Below, piece after piece: positions 10,575 through 21,700 of a stretch of 64,000 nucleotides of DNA. Each line of letters starts with the position of its first letter. Within the stretch, counting starts at the first letter, position 1. The stretch is from Paragorgia papillata. Taxonomy: Eukaryota; Cnidaria; Anthozoa; Scleralcyonacea; Coralliidae. A model generated the notes under the pieces. That model worked only from the letters and a program-made list of their open reading frames with translations. It was not told the DNA's origin and ran no database searches. The DNA lies in contig JAWNZC010000100.1 of assembly GCA_035771165.1 (NCBI GenBank), forward strand, positions 3,173,501 through 3,237,500. Direction: 5' to 3'. The position numbers and the translations under genes are program-made.

Positions 10575-10725
10575 CCCTTATAAAAATTTCCCGTGTCATG
10601 TTACAAAATCGCATGTGATCACATGTGGTTTACTCTGATCACATGTGGTTGACATTTCATCCCATGTGGTTCACATGTGATCACATGTGATTTTGGAACA
10701 TGACACGTGGAATTTTTATAAGGGA
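10575..10725. mobile_element. MITE with about 50-bp terminal inverted repeats
   Basis: Starts CCCTTATAAAAATTTCCCG and ends with its inverted counterpart. The arms continue through GTGTCATGTT and CATGTGATCACATGTG, so almost the whole 151 bp can fold back. There is no coding capacity, and no clear target duplication was found. Confidence 0.8.
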
Positions 10726-11970
10726 GGATTCATGGATAGCATTGCATTGATCATGCACTGCTGTAACGAAGGTCATGTGTGAGTGAAAATAATTTTCGGT
10801 TACATAATAATTACTAAAAATGAAAAAATTGTTAGACGCATACAGGGCTTGTTTATATAGAGATGGGTTACTCTGTCAGTCAAGTTACTCGGTCAGTCAA
10901 GTTACTCGGCACATCCAGCACATGCATGATGTGTCACCAGATTATTACATATACTGTTTTTCCTACCATAGTGTCTATATGAGACAAATGAGCGTCTTCC
11001 CCTGCTGAAAGCTAAGAAGTTACTTGCCTTCATTTGATTATGTATTTGCTGCCGAGCGTCAGCGAGGCAGCACACTATTCTTGGCGTTCGTCTTGGGTTA
11101 CCTGTGTCTTTACTCGTTCCCAGTCCATTTGCCGAGCTATGTATAGCGCGCAACGATTTGTTGAAAATTGTGTTTGTATGAATATTTGTACAGATTTCTG
11201 TTCATATATTACGCAATCCCTTCGCAAATTATTCCTACCCTGCGTACACGCGCTCATATTAAGCTCTGCTGCTCAAAGCAGCGTAGCATTTCAGAAACAT
11301 TCAAACAGGAAGATTGTACAAACTACAAATGTAAACAATCTGAATTTAATAGCAGTTCAAACCTCGTCGCCACCTCCAGGCAGGTGTTTCAGCGAGAAAA
11401 GATTTTCTTGTGAAGGTAAAAGACAACTACGTTTAATATTACGATTGTGTGTTGCTGACTTTGAAAAACTTTTATATGACAAACTTACCATTATCATGTC
11501 GAAAAAAATATAATAATATGAATAAAAGGCGAAATAAAGATTTCTCACAAAGTTCTGATCAATCACAATCAAGAGTTAAAAAATAATATAATAATAGCAA
11601 TACTATTGGAGAGTAAAGGCTCACTTTAGACGTCGCCCTTGTGTCGAGTCAAATCTAATTATTTAGCTTAAATCCCATCACAAATTCATCACAAGTCCAC
11701 CGTATGAAGACAATGTCAAATATATAAAAGTCAAACTCGGTTCAAATCTATGAGAACATCATGTATTTCAAGAACGGCGTTGATTCATACTATGGTTTTT
11801 AGTCATAAAACCTGGCCAGTTCTATTGACCGGCACCATTTTGATTTAATTGACTTTATGTACGACATATAAGGTAATGAATCACATAAAGATGTGACGAA
11901 TAATACCCTGGATACCAGAGGTTCAGTTGTATTCTATTCATGCATGGGTTAAATATTAATATATATCAGA
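10726..11970. other. Non-coding stretch with a possible zinc-finger-like remnant
   Basis: No firm gene. On the + strand near 10890-10960 a short frame reads VSQVTRHIQHMHDVSPDY, faintly like one C2H2 finger half, but the paired cysteines are not convincing. The rest is AT-rich without recognisable features. Confidence 0.3.
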
Positions 11971-11974
11971 CTGG

Positions 11975-12238
11975 GCAAACTTGGGTGAAGTGGGCAAACT
12001 CGGGTGGAGTGGGCAAACTCGGGTGGAGTGGGCAAACTCGGGTGGAGTGGGCAAACTCGCGTGGAGTGGGCAAACTTTGGTGGAGTGGGCAAACTCGCGT
12101 GGAGTGGGCAAACTTGGGTGGAGTGGGCAAATTCAGGTGGAGTGGGCAAATTCAGGTGAAGTGGGCAAACTCGGGTGGAGTGGATAAATTTTGGTGGAGT
12201 GGGCAAACTCGGGTGGAGTGGACTAACTCGGGTGGTGT
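11975..12238. repeat. 19-bp minisatellite
   Basis: About 14 tandem copies of AAACTCGGGTGGAGTGGGC with scattered substitutions. Because 19 is not a multiple of 3, all three frames cycle through the unit and stay open on both strands; these open frames are not genes. Confidence 0.95.
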
Positions 12239-12368
12239 TACTGGAGTGGTCAAGAGAGTGTTAATTGGGCCACATACTACACAAGGTTGCCTGTGGAGTA
12301 CGCTAAATTAGGTTTTCAGCTCAATAACGAGGCAGCAGTTCACTTGCGATAGTAACTTCTAGTTTTAT

Positions 12369-12569
12369 ATATATATATATATATTTTAACACTGCACCCA
12401 GAAAAACCTGTGGTTATGTTATTACCCATCGATAAAAATGAGAGTTGTTGTTTTTTCCGGTTTATTTTGGTGGTGGTGGTGGTGGGGGTTAGGTTATAGT
12501 AATTTATTTGAAATTATTTAATATCTGAAAATATGATTATGATTCTAGATTTAGAAAAGAATGGGAGGT

Positions 12570-12613
<44 letters not shown>
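12369..12613. repeat. Simple repeats: TA, GGT and GT tracts
   Basis: (TA)n at about 12367-12385, a GGT tract at about 12469-12489 and (GT)n at 12571-12613 followed by a G run. Confidence 0.9.
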
Positions 12614-12615
<2 letters not shown>

Positions 12616-12839
12616 GGGGGGGGTTATGTTATAGGAATTTTTTAAAACTAAATTAATAGCTGAAATGTAGGTTTTGAATAGGTTATAAGTTTAAAAAAAT
12701 AGGAGGTGAAGGAAGGAGTTAGGTTATAGTAGGGTTTTTTTAATTTAAGCTTTTCTGGGATTGAAGGCAAGGTGCAATAATAATAAACAAAGGACACGCG
12801 GTGTTTGCATTAATGTATTTCTAGTATAAGCTTTCAATG

Positions 12840-13330
12840 TAATCCTTCTATTATAACATTTACAATAGTCGCATAAAATAATATATTATATATACGTTGT
12901 ATGTTGTCCATAATTTATGATATCACAGTCACATTACACTTCGAGGCCTGAACTTCTCCCTGTGCTGAACAAAATCGTCTGGCGTTAGCCAGGATAAACC
13001 TTAGAGACTCGTCGTCCGGCTTCAAATGGTTAATGAGATAGGTTTTAACAATTTAGCCTGTACCTCTCTCTGTGCTGAATAAAATCGTTGGCGTTAGCCA
13101 GAATAAAATACCAAAGACTCGTCGTCAAGCTTCAAAGTGTTAAAAGATTTTCATACACGAGACTGAAGTTATGATTGGGTTTGTCTTTATAAAAAATCCT
13201 TGAGTAAGTCTATATAAGTTTGAGGAAGCATAAATAACAGAACTTTGTTATTCTATTTTTGGCTTATTATGATGTGTGGATTAGCAAGGAGATTTCGCCT
13301 AATGCTGATTTGTAGCTGAGTAAGTCGTTG
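12840..13330 (-). repeat. Duplicated intronic module of the SRCR locus, with two TTAA MITE copies
   Basis: 12840-12935 resembles 15110-15210 and 16290-16390 (TATTATAACATTT...CTGCATAAAA). 13160-13262 closely matches 16097-16203 (TATGATTGGGTTTGT, then TTGAGGAAG.ATAAATAACAG). This points to tandem duplication of an exon-intron block. TTAA-type MITE copies lie at 12940-13033 and 13045-13143. Confidence 0.65.
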
Positions 13331-13340
13331 TACGTCGGCA

Positions 13341-14455
13341 TTACTTAGTACAGGCCCTTCGATGAGACACCAAGCCAGCCCTGCTGCCACGCGGGCGTCC
13401 ACGTATGTCACAGGCGATTCCGGTGGCGTCTGCTTTCCAAGGGTCCTTGCGGCGGAGTCTTGTCTGTCGTCTTATCTCCACAAGCTTTTTTTGCCACCGC
13501 TCCGTCCCACTCCAGATCATCTTCCTCCATGCTACTCTATCCCGAGCAACATCTTCCCATCCGTCACGGATCTCACACTGTCCTAAGACTTCCTTCAGCG
13601 TGTCTTTGTACCTCAATCTTGGTCTTCCTTTCTTTCTCGTTCCAGTGGCCAACTCACCGTATAGTACCGCTTTCGGGAGCCTCTCGTTTCCCATACGTAA
13701 AACGTGGTCTGTCCACCGAAGCTGTCTTCTCTTAAGGATTACCGCCATTTCTGGTAAACCGACTTTCATGCAGACCTCATTATTTGTGATTAGTTCTTGC
13801 CATTTTATACCAAGGATGCGCACTTTGACAATAGGCGTAAGCCATTGTTATTGACCTTGCCTACACCATGTTTACCAATTTGCTCGGGCCATATGTTATT
13901 GTCCTGGCCCACACGGGCATTGAAGTCGCCGGCAATGACAAGCTTATCTCCCTTTGGCGTGTCCTTGATCACATTACTTAGGGCCTCGTAGAAGGCTTCC
14001 TTCGCCTCGTCTGTGTAGGTCATTGTTGGCGTATAAACGCTGATGAATGTAAGGTACTTGCCGTCCGTGAGCGGTATACGAGCAACCATGATGCACCCGT
14101 TTATGTTGCGCGGGGAGCTTTCGAGCCTCACCGCAATGTCAGATTTCATTACAATAGCCACTCCGTGGAGTCGTTTCAGTTCTTCTGGAAGTCCGCTCCA
14201 GAAATACGTGTAACCTGAACTCTTTTCCGTAAGTTGACCGCTGTCCGCAAAGCGTGTTTCACTCAGGGCCGCGATGTCGATCTGGTATCTTTGCAGTTCC
14301 AGTGCCACCAGAGCTGTTCGCCGTACAGCCGTAGTTTTATCTTGCAACGTTCGCACATTCCATTGTCCGATCCGTAGGTCAATCCGTTTTGTTTTTCCTG
14401 TTTTCATACCGCTATAATGGTTTCCAAGTGACCGCGGTCTGCCACCCGGATTCAA
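13341..14455 (-). pseudogene. LINE with endonuclease joined to C-terminus, reverse transcriptase deleted
   Basis: 14455-13805 encodes an APE-like endonuclease (IGQWNVRTL, catalytic LSETR, GDFNARVG) of a non-LTR retrotransposon, of the type often named craniofacial development protein 2-like. 13823-13341 encodes the usual C-terminal tail (RQLRWTDHVLRM, RLPKAVLYGEL, GRPRLRYKDTLK). The two parts abut in different frames near 13810-13825, and the whole reverse transcriptase that should lie between them is absent. The copy could not retrotranspose by itself. Confidence 0.85.
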
Positions 14456-15105
14456 TGTGTGCTCGCCATTTTTTACCCACCTTTTCTAGGGTCGTCCCCA
14501 AGTGGAGAGAGCAGGGCCAACCCTAAATAACGCTCCTCTGTCGCCAGAAGTGTTGCCGGAGCATCTTTAGAGCACGTGCAGATACAACGACCAGCGCTTC
14601 AGGCCGCCAACGTGCAGTTTTGAGACTATAGCATCCTCCAGTGAACCGTTACCTGACACCGTTGCCTCTCCACCATCGCCATCAGGTCAGGTCAATGAAC
14701 GATCTTCCACTGGTACCATGTAACCCAGTGCAACCTGCCGCATGGTCGGGTCGCCGGCGACTAAACCGACAACCCCATCAGTCTCTGAACTGATGTGGTG
14801 GGTGTGTGGGCACCCGGGAGGAATAAAAACAAAACCCGCTAAAGGGCGGAGGAGCTCACTCGAGCCAACGGCCACCCACCCCAACTATGGGTTAAATAGC
14901 AGAGTCACGGTGGGTGTTCCGGGCGATTTGGTTGTTACCCATCTAACGGCTGTTGACGCACCGCGTAAGGTGCTTGCGGAGTACCCGTGGGCGAGCTCCT
15001 GTTACTGGAACTTCCGGCCAATTCGCTGCATCGACATTGACTGGCAGTCGTCTGGCTAGGCCTGCCACTGCCGGCTGTTAGTGTCGACGAGAGTCAGTTT
15101 TCAGC
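14456..15105 (-). mobile_element. 5' region of the same LINE
   Basis: GC-richer than its surroundings and directly upstream of the LINE frame. A short minus-strand open frame (14687-14884) resembles leader sequence that commonly precedes this LINE type. The end near 15105 is set by the return to the duplicated intron sequence. Confidence 0.5.
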
Positions 15106-15664
15106 GAGGTTGTTTTATTATAACATTTTAAAAAGCTGCATAAAATTCGTTATATAAGATACGTTAGCTCATAATGAGTGTATATTAGGGTCACTTGGGA
15201 AATCTTGATTTAAGATAGCCAGTTATCTCAAAAACTGAAATTAATTACAAACTAAAAATCTCAGCATGTAAATGTGACAAATTATACTGCAAAGGGATGA
15301 ACAGTGTAGAATCCAGCGAAGTGGAATTCAGTGTTGTGTAGTGCATTAAAGTGCATTTAATTGCAGGGTTAGTGGATACCAAACAAAACATTTTCAGTCA
15401 CGGTAAACATTGCCATATTGGAATTTTTTTTGTTTCTGTAAATGCAATTTTATATGATATACAGGAAATATGGAATACAATATGACTCTATTAATTTTTT
15501 GATTTTAGTTTTTCAATGTAAGTAATGAGCGGTCTTCACCGGTTTGCAAAGATCTCTCAGGAACCAATTAGGTCGCACAAAAATCGTGTTAGGTGTTGCA
15601 TGCATTTACGTATTTGCATCAATTTCTTTCCGGAATTGAGCTAAACAATTTGCAATTGATTTAC

Positions 15665-15988
15665 CTGATCCGCTATTACATAGGACACCGGCATCTCGGT
15701 AGTGCCGACACCAGGTTATCCCCCATCTCCAATGACTACAATTGGCCAAGTACTGTTCACTTCCTGTACATTGAACGTCAGCTAACCATACTTGTCCACT
15801 ACCATCTGGCACATCCCCACGTCGAAGAGCTGCTCTAGCTCCTGGAAAGCCAAGTTGTCGACAAACTACATTAGCATCGTTAAAGTCCCAGCCGGAATCA
15901 CAAACCGTCCCCCATCTCCCATTATAAAGGATTTCGACACGTCCAATACCAGATTTCTTAAATTGTCCTTGCAACCGGATAGGATTAC
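15665..15988 (-). CDS. SRCR-domain exon (scavenger receptor cysteine-rich)
   Basis: A 324-bp exon with acceptor CCATAG and donor GTAAATC, phase 1 at both ends, so it can be duplicated or skipped without breaking the frame. It encodes one whole SRCR domain: RLQGQF, GRVEILYNGRWGTVC, VVCRQLGF, CTGSEQYLANC and DAGVLC. Six cysteines are visible, the group A pattern, although group A domains are usually split over two exons. SRCR domains act outside cells in receptors that bind microbes or other ligands. Signal peptide and membrane segment must lie elsewhere. Related exons on the same strand lie at 45877-46200 and 48354-48683, with a broken copy at 10039. Confidence 0.85.
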
Positions 15989-16079
15989 CTATGGACAACA
16001 GTCAGAAATTGATTTTTTATGGTAAAAATAAATGGCATAAATATTCGAAAAACAATTTATTTAAGAAAGTTAGTGCAAT

Positions 16080-16400
16080 TCAATTAATTAGTACATGGTT
16101 ATGATTGGGTTTGTTTCTACAAAAAAATCCTTGAGTAAGTATATATAAGTTTGAGGAAGTATAAATAACAGAAATTTCTTATTCTATTTTTGGCTCAGTA
16201 TGATAGCGGACATCATTGTAGATATTTTAAGCTTATAATCTTTTTTTGTAAAAATATTTAAAAAAATGTCTTATATTAAGTTCTCAGTAACGTTGTTCTA
16301 TTATAACATTTCAAAATGCTGCATAAAAATAATATATGTACATTACAGTCACTAGGGAAATTTTGATTAAGATAGTTATCTCAAAATATACCAACTTCGT
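16080..16400 (-). repeat. Intronic duplicate block
   Basis: Matches 13160-13262 and 15110-15210 as described for the SRCR locus; no coding sequence. Confidence 0.6.
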
Positions 16401-17283
16401 CAATAGCAGATAAAATTTCAAACGACAATAACGAAAAGCTAGCAATATTTATGTAACATCTATCTATTTTGTTTTAAGTGTGTTTGGCCAGCAGTAATTC
16501 GCTTTTGCTGTTGCGGTGACTCAGCCAAAATACTTTTCGTTCTGTTTCATTCTTTTTATTCAGCGTTGCGTAACGCGCGTGGCGTCATGCGTGACGTAAA
16601 CCGCCGCGTAACGCGTGTCGAACGGATCCGGAAGCAATTGTGCGCATTGAGTAAGCTACATAAGCTTAGTATTGAAGTATAGTTAATGCCGCGTCTTAAA
16701 AACTTATTTAGCATGATGTCGCTGAATAATATGGTTGCCGTGATCGATATGGATGGATTTATGATCGGAAAGAAGTTATTTTGCAAACGGAACTTGGCGT
16801 ACTCAAAGTCGGGGAAGACGTAGGTTTCATATTCGTTCCTCTTTGACTTCAACATCTGGTGGAGTGAGCTTGACGAGCGAGATCGGAAGAGCTGTCTTTT
16901 CGTAAAAAAAAATATTCACAAACTCCCTATAGGTGTACCATTAGGCACTAAAGCTATTCCAATTGGTAACCTCTAGAATATCGTAAAGTTTCATATATCG
17001 CCAAGTTTGACTTAATAAAGAGTCGGTAGAAGCGTACAAGGACGGGCGTTTTGAACACGACTTACTTTCTAAATTGAGAATTCCATCCGTCAACTTAGGC
17101 TGCCTAATACCTGAACATTTATTTTGTGCCTTAACATGGCTGGAAACGTGTGGAAATCACACAGAAATCAATGCGTAGCACCATTGCGTCAAAGTGGAAG
17201 TGGAAGCTTTCAGAAGATGGTTGACCCGTCATAAACAGTAACTTTTTAATCTACGTTCAAAAAACTTTTAAGCCAGAGTAGCG
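16401..17283. other. Unassigned stretch
   Basis: A minus-strand open frame at 16556-16855 (ETYVFPDFEYAKFRLQNN near its start) has no recognised family. The 13-mer AGATCGGAAGAGC at about 16879 equals the start of a common Illumina adapter, but its flanks do not follow the adapter sequence. Nothing else recognised. Confidence 0.3.
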
Positions 17284-17641
17284 TTAAAGGTGATATCCAG
17301 CGCGTTCTGCGCATGAACGAAGCTAATGTTTACTTCCTCGTTTACACAAATATATACTGATATTTTTTTCAAGATTGTAAGCTTTTCTTGATTCCTCTTC
17401 ATTACTTGTACCCCAAACACAACATTTTCAGAAGAAATAGAAGAAATCCGAAGAGGTATCCTTGTTGAATCGCTTAATTTTCTGCCACGTTGCTTCGAAC
17501 GGTTTTCTCAAAACATAGACATTCATAGATAATTACATGAAGTACTCAACTCAGGCTGATTACTTCATGTAATTATCTACGAATGGTGCCCAAAACAAAG
17601 ATGGCGAATCATGCGCAGACCGCGCTGGATATCTCCTTTAA
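17284..17641. mobile_element. TTAA-flanked TIR element, 350 bp inside
   Basis: Ends AGGTGATATCCAGCGCG and, on the other strand, AGGAGATATCCAGCGCG; the match extends through CTGCGCATGA to about 30 bp. TTAA flanks both sides (17284-17287 and 17638-17641). Inside, 17521-17544 and 17561-17584 form a 24-bp hairpin with one mismatch and a loop of about 16 nt. Non-coding. Confidence 0.85.
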
Positions 17642-17699
17642 ACTACGTCTGAGCCCTTTGTATTTCTTCGCCACATTTAACCCCTGACGGGATTTCCTC

Positions 17700-18205
17700 T
17701 ATATTATGCCCGGAATATAACACAAGTATTTCATTACACTCTGTATTGGTTTGGTGGTTTTTAAACAGTTTTGTTTTGTTTTTATGATAAACGACCCAAC
17801 GTTTCGACACTCCGATCTGGTGTCTTCATCAGGGGTGATCATTGTGACGACAGGTCTCATATTTATACTCTCATACAACCATTGATGACGTTGCCTATCA
17901 ACAAGATGCAAATAGCCTTCCGGCAGTAGACCGCCGTCATCACGATTTAATGGAGCGTCGGCGCTATTCATGTGCCAAGCTCTTTGGTGATAATGTGGAT
18001 TCGTAGTGATAATTTTTTAATTATCCCTCGCAATCTCGTGGTTCGTTTAGCACGCGTGCTCCGACAAAGCAGAATTTTCCTTCTTTGAATAGAAAACCGC
18101 TTTTTTGTAGCTCTTAAACGCGCGCCAAGCTGTATGACGTCACTATATGACGTCATTATTCGGCCATCTTGGATTACGCCATAACGGATTTGTGACGTCA
18201 TTAGA
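17700..18205 (-). mobile_element. Penelope-like element terminal part (pseudo-LTR)
   Basis: On the minus strand the sequence reads through a segment typical of Penelope-like element ends: MRPVVTMITPDEDTRSECR in one frame, with TGATGAAGACACC and CGAAACGTTGGG at the DNA level. No endonuclease or reverse transcriptase is attached, so it looks like a solitary terminal repeat. Confidence 0.55.
17785..17842 (-). ncRNA. Hammerhead-like ribozyme motif in Penelope end
   Basis: Minus strand: CTGATGA (17826-17832), a stem GACAC/GTGTC, then GAAA (17802-17805) and a possible AACG/CGTT stem. There is one extra A between CTGATGA and the stem compared with the catalytic consensus, and the cleavage-site side is weak, so self-cleavage is doubtful. 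Confidence 0.4.
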
Positions 18206-18516
18206 TGAACTTAAATAACACAAAATTCATGAAATGGTATTAAAAATAATAAAGTTAATCAAATACTCCCAAAAAAAATAAAACCAGAATTTCGAAATTT
18301 TTGGCACAAACGTCATCAAAACGTGATTACTATGGCAACACTACTTTTTTACACATGGAAAATGTTCTGTACTTGTTTTGAATACTCAAAAAGTTACAAA
18401 GCTTTAAATTCGCCGCGGGCACTCCCCCCTCCCCCCCACCCCAGTCTAGATAAAGTTAAAAGACCGCTCATATTAAAACTGCATGCATTCAAAATAGAAC
18501 TACGCGAACATCTGGC

Positions 18517-19926
18517 CAGGGGCGGATCTAGAGGGGTGCGACGGTGGCTTGAGCCACGGTCAGATTTCCCCTAATTATTCCAGATTATAATAATATATAA
18601 TTAAATAACTAAAAAAATCGATAGAGTAAGAACGAAATTAGACACCGTAACAATATTAAATTGATTGCCAAAATCCAAAATAGCAGCGGAGTTCTTGAAT
18701 TTTCGCATCTCTAACATTCTGTTCCCTGATTCTGTTGCGCCTGCAATCGGTCTCAGGTAGATAGAAGACCGAGGACGTGGCGATAGTGGCCGGAAAAGTT
18801 ACCGAACATAGACAGGTTCCCCTTTATAAATATACCACCAACTTCTGCTAAATTCAGCCACGGTCAGCGGGGCGATCTGCTAAATTCAGCCACGGTCAGC
18901 GGACTAAAAAGGGATGCAAACCAATCAGATAGCCAGAATAGAGTGGCTGAATTTGGCGGGAGCCACGGTCAGCCACCCTTGCCATATCTTGTTACAGTTT
19001 TATTGCGAAATCTGGTCGGCATCCGGTATAGTCGGCATTGCACGTCAAGTCTGCCTTGCGCTATATTTCTGAGTTCTTCACAGAGTCCTAAAAATGGCTG
19101 CGCACAGGGACAATGATTTTATCTTGCGACAGCTAGTCGAAATACTAAGTGATAATTCACAAGAAAAGGAAGAGATGTTGGTTCGTTTAAGAAAGAAGTG
19201 CGAAGAAAGGGTTAACGTTTGGGATGAAAGGAGGCGAGTGAAAGGCAGTTCTGACCGCGGGGTTATATCCGACGTTCATTCGTGTGATTTCTCGAGCATG
19301 CAGTTCCCAAAAAGCCAAAAGTCAAGATCTGGACAACGCTACCCAGTAAGGTAGGTAAATTAATATTTATGTATATATACATAAGTTTATGTTAATGTTG
19401 GTATTTATAGTATATTACAAATAACAAGTTAGACGAATATTCAATTGAGCCTATCAATTATGCATGAATAATACTTTGTTTAAACTTTAATTTATTACCA
19501 TGCTTTTCTCTGCTAAAATCGTTTGTCAGAGTGAGACGCTATATTACCTATAATATAGTCGCTATAGAAGTGAACTGTGTGGTAATTCTCGTCGATTCTC
19601 AAAGTAAACACAACATTTCCATCATGCAATGCATCTGATCAACTTTGAAATATTATCTGCGACTGGACTCAGATTTGTCAGTCGCTTAACTCGTTAAACG
19701 ATATTAATATTTAGGTAAAATTTATACAAAGATTTGGGTAAAATTTGCGCAAAACATGTACAAAACGATCCTACAATATGACTCGAGATCACTCCCAGAA
19801 TGCAGGAAATGCGTTTTCAGAGACTCTAATTTTCAAAATTTTCGGGGGTAGCATGCCCCCGGACCCCATAGATTGGTGGACTTCACATTTCAACCACGCT
19901 CAGATTTCAACCTAGATCCGCCCCTG
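18517..19926. mobile_element. TIR transposon with CAGGGGCGGATCTAG ends and 5-bp duplication
   Basis: Perfect 15-bp inverted ends CAGGGGCGGATCTAG / CTAGATCCGCCCCTG and an exact 5-bp target duplication CTGGC (18512-18516 and 19927-19931). Internal direct repeats include AGCCACGGTCAG. The ends look hAT-like but the duplication is 5 rather than 8 bp. A right end of the same family lies at 54595-54732; related elements lie at 26031 and 29790. Confidence 0.85.
19094..19354 (+). CDS. Small first-exon-like frame inside the transposon
   Basis: AAAATGGCTGCG starts a frame of 86 codons, rich in charged residues and probably helical (FILRQLVEILSDN, then EEMLVRLRKKCEERV). A GGTAGGTAAA donor-like site lies near the stop. 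No transposase signature is visible. It could be the first exon of the element's own lost gene, or captured sequence. Confidence 0.35.
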   Translation: MAAHRDNDFILRQLVEILSDNSQEKEEMLVRLRKKCEERVNVWDERRRVKGSSDRGVISDVHSCDFSSMQFPKSQKSRSGQRYPVR

Positions 19927-20019
19927 CTGGCCTTGCTAGAAAATAATTCCAGTGGCAGTGAAAGCAAAGAAGACAGTCACGAGCCATTAAACAAGTAGCC
20001 GAAGTTGGCGAAAAACAAT

Positions 20020-20570
20020 GTGCATACTTTCACCATGCATACACTTCAAGTTATCTTTATTTCCCAAGTGTATAAGACCGTATGTTTTACGCATGTATGG
20101 GTTCAGCGAAGTGCTTAGGGCTTTCAAACTACTACAATAGGTTGTTTTCTAAGGGTTCAGGGGTTTTTTTATACACACGGTAGATCAAAAGTCTCAGAGG
20201 AACGAAAGATTTGTATCACGCCACTTGAATCATTAATTTCTGTATCACTTGACTTACAGGCTACACCTTGCACGGGCAAGTTTTCTTTGAAAATTGTTTC
20301 CTCCACAAATTTTCTGATACAAACGTTGTCAAAAGCAAATTAAATTTGCCTAATTGAGACATGTTAAAGACAACTTGTTTGTGTAAGTGGGAATATCTTT
20401 GACGACTTGGGGTCTTGTGTGGAATTTTACATATTTCGCACCTGAGAGACTGAGAATATCAGTCTGCTGAGTGCTTTTCTAACAACTGAGCTCACAACCA
20501 ACTGGTGCACACACGGCGTACTGTTTAACATTCTAACGCTTTCATGTTTTTTTTCTTTCTTTCTACGTTT
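20020..20570. other. Non-coding stretch
   Basis: No exon or repeat recognised apart from a pyrimidine-rich tract ending in a plausible splice acceptor at about 20570. Confidence 0.4.
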
Positions 20571-20915
20571 TAAGGAACCCATTCTAATAACCATTGGTAG
20601 TGCTCCAGCCAAGAAATACGAGAAACAACCAGCTGACGACAACGGCATCACTGTGATGGAAGAGGCCAGCCCAACTGGGTCAGAATTCGAACATTTATAT
20701 AGTCCGAAGAATCCGAGTCAATGACAGTACACGACGTTGGACCACTACTTAGCTCTACATTCATACACCAAACAGCCGAGCAGCCAGTACTAAACAGGAA
20801 TGATGCAGTAGTTCATGTTTCTCCAGACCCAGTGCCATCAGCTGATCGCAATCAAATAATAAAAAAGCTCGATAAAATAAAATTTAAAAAAATTGAAATT
20901 CTTTCACGAATGTAA
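20571..20915 (+). pseudogene. Exon-like coding remnants of unknown gene
   Basis: After a pyrimidine tract the frame reads EPILITIGSAPAKKYEK to a stop near 20723. From 20721 a second frame reads through SSTFIHQTAEQPVLNRND and ends FKKIEILSRM. Low-complexity, lysine-rich ends. It may be one exon with a shift near 20720, or two chance frames. Family unknown. Confidence 0.3.
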
Positions 20916-21182
20916 ACATACATGTTCTTGTCGACTGGACATATACATGCTCCAAGAGGTAGGAGTAGGCTTTGATGTCGACGTGGAATGGTCCGTGGAC
21001 GTGTGGACGTGAACGTGGACATTAGACGTGGATGTGAATGTGGCTGAATAACGGCGGGCGGGAAGGGGATATAAAGAAGTACATGCTAGTTATAATTCAG
21101 CAGCCATTCATCAATAAGGCATATTGAGCTTGTAAAGCATAGATGCCATAAACGACTATGAATAATCATGTAAAAAAGCTTG

Positions 21183-21248
21183 TTAACTTTTTCCTGTCTG
21201 CCAGACGGCTTTATTTACCTCTGGGGAAACCCTCAGACAGGGACGAAC
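21183..21248. mobile_element. TTAA MITE, partial copy
   Basis: Shares CAGACG, TTTATTTACCTCTGGGGAAA and ACCCTC.GACAG with the full copies at 21528 and 46302, but the right TTAA is absent. Confidence 0.6.
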
Positions 21249-21527
21249 AAAAATGAACAGTATGGCAACAAGGCCTTGGTTATTGATCCACTCATTTGTT
21301 AACAAAATGAACATTCTGATTATAAGCCCACCTGAACCACCTTACAAAGGGGTAAGTTTAAACTAATTGAACAATCATTGTCACAATATTATTACATATA
21401 TTAACCTAATCTAAATAACTCGTGAACAAAGTGAGATATGGAAAAACTGTAAAATTTATTTTTTATTACATTCAGGAGATCTTGAAAATACTGTAAACCA
21501 AACTTAATTTTCGCTTTATTTTCCTCT

Positions 21528-21627
21528 TTAACTCTTTCCTGTCCAAACTAATGTTTGGTATTCATTCTAGCTAATGTCAGACAATTTTATTCCCCTATGG
21601 GGAAACCCTCGGACAAGGATGAGTTAA
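21528..21627. mobile_element. TTAA MITE, full copy
   Basis: Exactly 100 bp from TTAACTCTTTCCTGTCC to GGACAAGGATGAGTTAA, with the family core AGCTAATGTCAGAC.ATTTTAT. Confidence 0.75.
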
Positions 21628-21700
21628 GCTAATTACATATGAATTGCCTTTTCTCTAAACATCTTGGCTAAATTAATTTGTTCAATTTCTATTTTTACAG

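Larger units (their letters stand above)
18440..19998 (+). pseudogene. Coding-like exon split by a transposon
   Basis: The frame before the transposon reads LILKLHAFKIELREHLA and the frame just after it reads LLENNSSGSESKEDSHEPL to a stop at about 19998. Removing 18517-19926 plus one 5-bp duplicate joins these two parts without a shift. The family was not recognised. The exon may be the last exon of a gene that was intact before the insertion. Confidence 0.5.

Noticed and set aside
10820..11008. 62-residue + frame with RHIQHMHD, zinc-finger-like
   Set aside because: Only half a finger pattern and no paired cysteines at the right spacing.
11949..12311. Repetitive open frames rich in Gly/Trp/Ser or Pro/Thr
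   Set aside because: All three frames cycle through a 19-bp minisatellite; this is not a protein repeat under selection.
16879..16891. AGATCGGAAGAGC, equal to a sequencing-adapter start
   Set aside because: The bases that follow (TGTCTTTTCG) do not match either standard adapter continuation, so it is probably coincidence; a read-level check would settle it.
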